DNA from: UBA6059 sp965227155
GTDB lineage: Bacteria > Bacteroidota > Bacteroidia > Cytophagales > Cyclobacteriaceae
NCBI GenBank assembly: GCA_965227155.1
Contig: OZ245731.1
Span: forward strand, 4,464,001 to 4,528,000
Reading direction: 5' to 3'
Length of the DNA: 64,000 bases
The notes under the pieces are model-generated. The model saw only the letters and a program-made list of their open reading frames with translations. It did no database searches and was not told where the DNA came from. Shown one piece after another: positions 62,694-64,000 of this stretch (positions are counted from its first letter, which is position 1; each line of letters opens with the position of its first letter). The position numbers and the translations under genes were made by a program.

Positions 62694-63098
62694 ATTTAAA
62701 AATGGTAGGTTATTTTTAGTTATTTCATTTTTTTACTTTTCGTTCACGTTACCAACAACAAACTATTCTCTAATTATTAGCTATACTATCAAAAATAAAA
62801 CATGAATTAAATAGGCTGAAGACAAAATAAATATCTTGCCATTAGAATAATTCAATTATATCAACGTCTAAATACAATTTCTAGAATAATTGTTTTTATT
62901 TTGTTTCTTACATTATCTACAATTCCTGTAAGATACAAACAACATTAAAATAGCAAATTGACTTTCAACATCTTATATGATGATCTAATTTATTTTCGTT
63001 TATGATGATTATCATAATTTGGAATGATTCTAAAAAACCATGCTCTATGCCATTACACTATGCCTCTCCAGCATTAGGCTTTTCGAATCAAATTCACT
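62694..63098. other. AT-rich region upstream of the kinase operon
   Basis: A 405-bp non-coding stretch. It should hold the promoter of the kinase operon near its left end. TTATGAT (63000-63006) and ATCATAA (63011-63017) form an inverted repeat somewhat like a Fur box, far from the operon start. Nothing else could be supported. Confidence 0.4.
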
Positions 63099-64000
63099 TT
63101 AAAATGTGCGTTTCAGGAAGATAAAGTCACCACCTTCATCACCGGCCTGACTAATGGGGCCATATTGAGGTACCTGCCCATTGGGGCTGTTATTGATCAC
63201 GGCAGTTTTAAACTTGCGAAACAGCTGATCTGCTGATAGCAGAGGTTCCGTATTTTCCTTTAGGTTTTTAAGCAGATATTGCATGAAAACACTTTTATCA
63301 GGAACCGTATTAAGGGTGCCACTGGTAAGTGCCTTGCGAGAGGGCAACTTATACATTTCCAGTATGGCCTTACTATTGGCAAACAAAGCACGCTCCTTTA
63401 AAATACCTCCACTAAAACAAGCATCTGCAATTAGTAATGTATGCTTGGACCGAATACCACCTATATAGTCGCGAATAGTGCTGTTTGATAACCAATTGGA
63501 TTTTACATCAGGTGCTGCATCACTGGGCAGCCAATAGCCCTGATTCAACTGGGCATTCCAAATACCATGTCCGGCATAAAATACCAGCAGGTTATCCTTT
63601 TCTGAAACTTGACCGGCCAGCATATCTAGCGCCTCAATAATTTCAGCCCGTGTAGGATTATGGAGTATGGTAAGATCAGATACTTCAAATGAATAATATT
63701 CGGTCAATACCTCAACCAGTAGTTTTGAATCATTTACCGGATGATCAAGATCTATGATTTCTGAATGATCGTACTCGTCAATACCAATGATCAAAGCATA
63801 ATATTTGCGGCTACCAAGCTCTGCCATCAGGGTCTGTCCGATAGCATCATGCTCGCCAATATCCTGAATTTTGAGATTACGATTGAGCACTTCAGGTGTA
63901 CCATCTGGCCTTTCTTTGACTATCATTATATTACCGGAAAGCAGAGGAGCACAGGTAATCATTTTCATGTCTCCCTTCCATTGACCGGTGAGCATTTCAG
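63099..64000 (-). CDS. Caspase family (C14-like) peptidase, 3' part
   Basis: The frame is open through the right edge, so the N-terminal part is outside or begins at a Met at 63995; a longer protein is more likely. The visible segment is a p20-like caspase domain: KYYALIIGIDEYDHSEIIDLDHPVNDSKLLVEVL, catalytic His in LLVFYAGHGIWN, and catalytic Cys in LLIADACFSGGIL. About 75 residues follow to the stop. These bacterial caspase-like proteins cleave after Arg, Lys or Asp. The target is unknown. Confidence 0.85.
   Translation of the reverse strand, partial: EMLTGQWKGDMKMITCAPLLSGNIMIVKERPDGTPEVLNRNLKIQDIGEHDAIGQTLMAELGSRKYYALIIGIDEYDHSEIIDLDHPVNDSKLLVEVLTEYYSFEVSDLTILHNPTRAEIIEALDMLAGQVSEKDNLLVFYAGHGIWNAQLNQGYWLPSDAAPDVKSNWLSNSTIRDYIGGIRSKHTLLIADACFSGGILKERALFANSKAILEMYKLPSRKALTSGTLNTVPDKSVFMQYLLKNLKENTEPLLSADQLFRKFKTAVINNSPNGQVPQYGPISQAGDEGGDFIFLKRTF

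Noticed and set aside
63000..63017. Fur-box-like inverted repeat TTATGAT/ATCATAA
   Set aside because: It is short, in very AT-rich DNA, and about 300 bp from the nearest start codon, so chance is likely.

Overview
The window looks like a chromosomal segment of a marine-type Bacteroidetes, most likely order Cytophagales. The evidence is direct: a type IX secretion pair (a gliding-motility C-terminal-domain protein followed by a PorP/SprF family protein), many Cys-lipoproteins with short signal peptides, an LruC-domain protein, a TPR-containing histidine kinase, a membrane-anchored LytTR regulator, moderate AT richness, and occasional upstream boxes of the TAnnTTTG type. No rRNA, tRNA or CRISPR array was seen.

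Layout. 1-3775: end of a geranylgeranyl-reductase-like gene, a DUF1905/YdeI-like gene, a CoA-binding protein and an S9 peptidase. 3776-9122: an accessory insert with two integron-like gene cassettes (a PrsW-like membrane protease and a lipoprotein RidA) bounded by attC-like imperfect palindromes, then an IS91-type transposase with a tyrosine recombinase. 9123-14951: glnS and a T9SS-linked trio. 14957-15325: a decayed ParE/RelE-type toxin-antitoxin pair. 15550-27355: OmpA protein, FtsX-type ABC permease, MFS transporter, TreS-maltokinase fusion, NTF2-like protein, fatty acid desaturase and amidohydrolase. 27356-43175: two small paralogous proteins, a beta-barrel candidate, a PDZ-hydrolase, LytTR and XRE regulators, an alcohol dehydrogenase-like protein, a TPR kinase, an LruC protein, a gamma-glutamyltransferase, a CPBP protease and a cupin lipoprotein.

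43495-52262 is a defence and repeat region. It holds a type II restriction endonuclease candidate convergent with an HTH-methyltransferase, a type IIG Eco57I-like restriction-modification enzyme translationally coupled to a membrane/coiled-coil protein, a REP-associated (IS200-like) transposase with its own REP hairpin doublets, and two roughly 270-bp direct repeats. Each of these repeats contains nine GCAGC-type cores spaced exactly 22 bp apart and ends, on the minus strand, in a terminator-like hairpin. They flank a DUF6624 gene.

52608-64000: an HU-like DNA-binding protein, several small lipoproteins, an outer-membrane protein candidate, a three-gene overlapping sensor-kinase/response-regulator operon, and the end of a caspase-like peptidase gene running off the window.

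The observations most worth following are the 22-bp-phased arrays with a possible minus-strand RNA, the cassette boundaries, and the three tandem 10-bp repeats in front of the HTH-methyltransferase.
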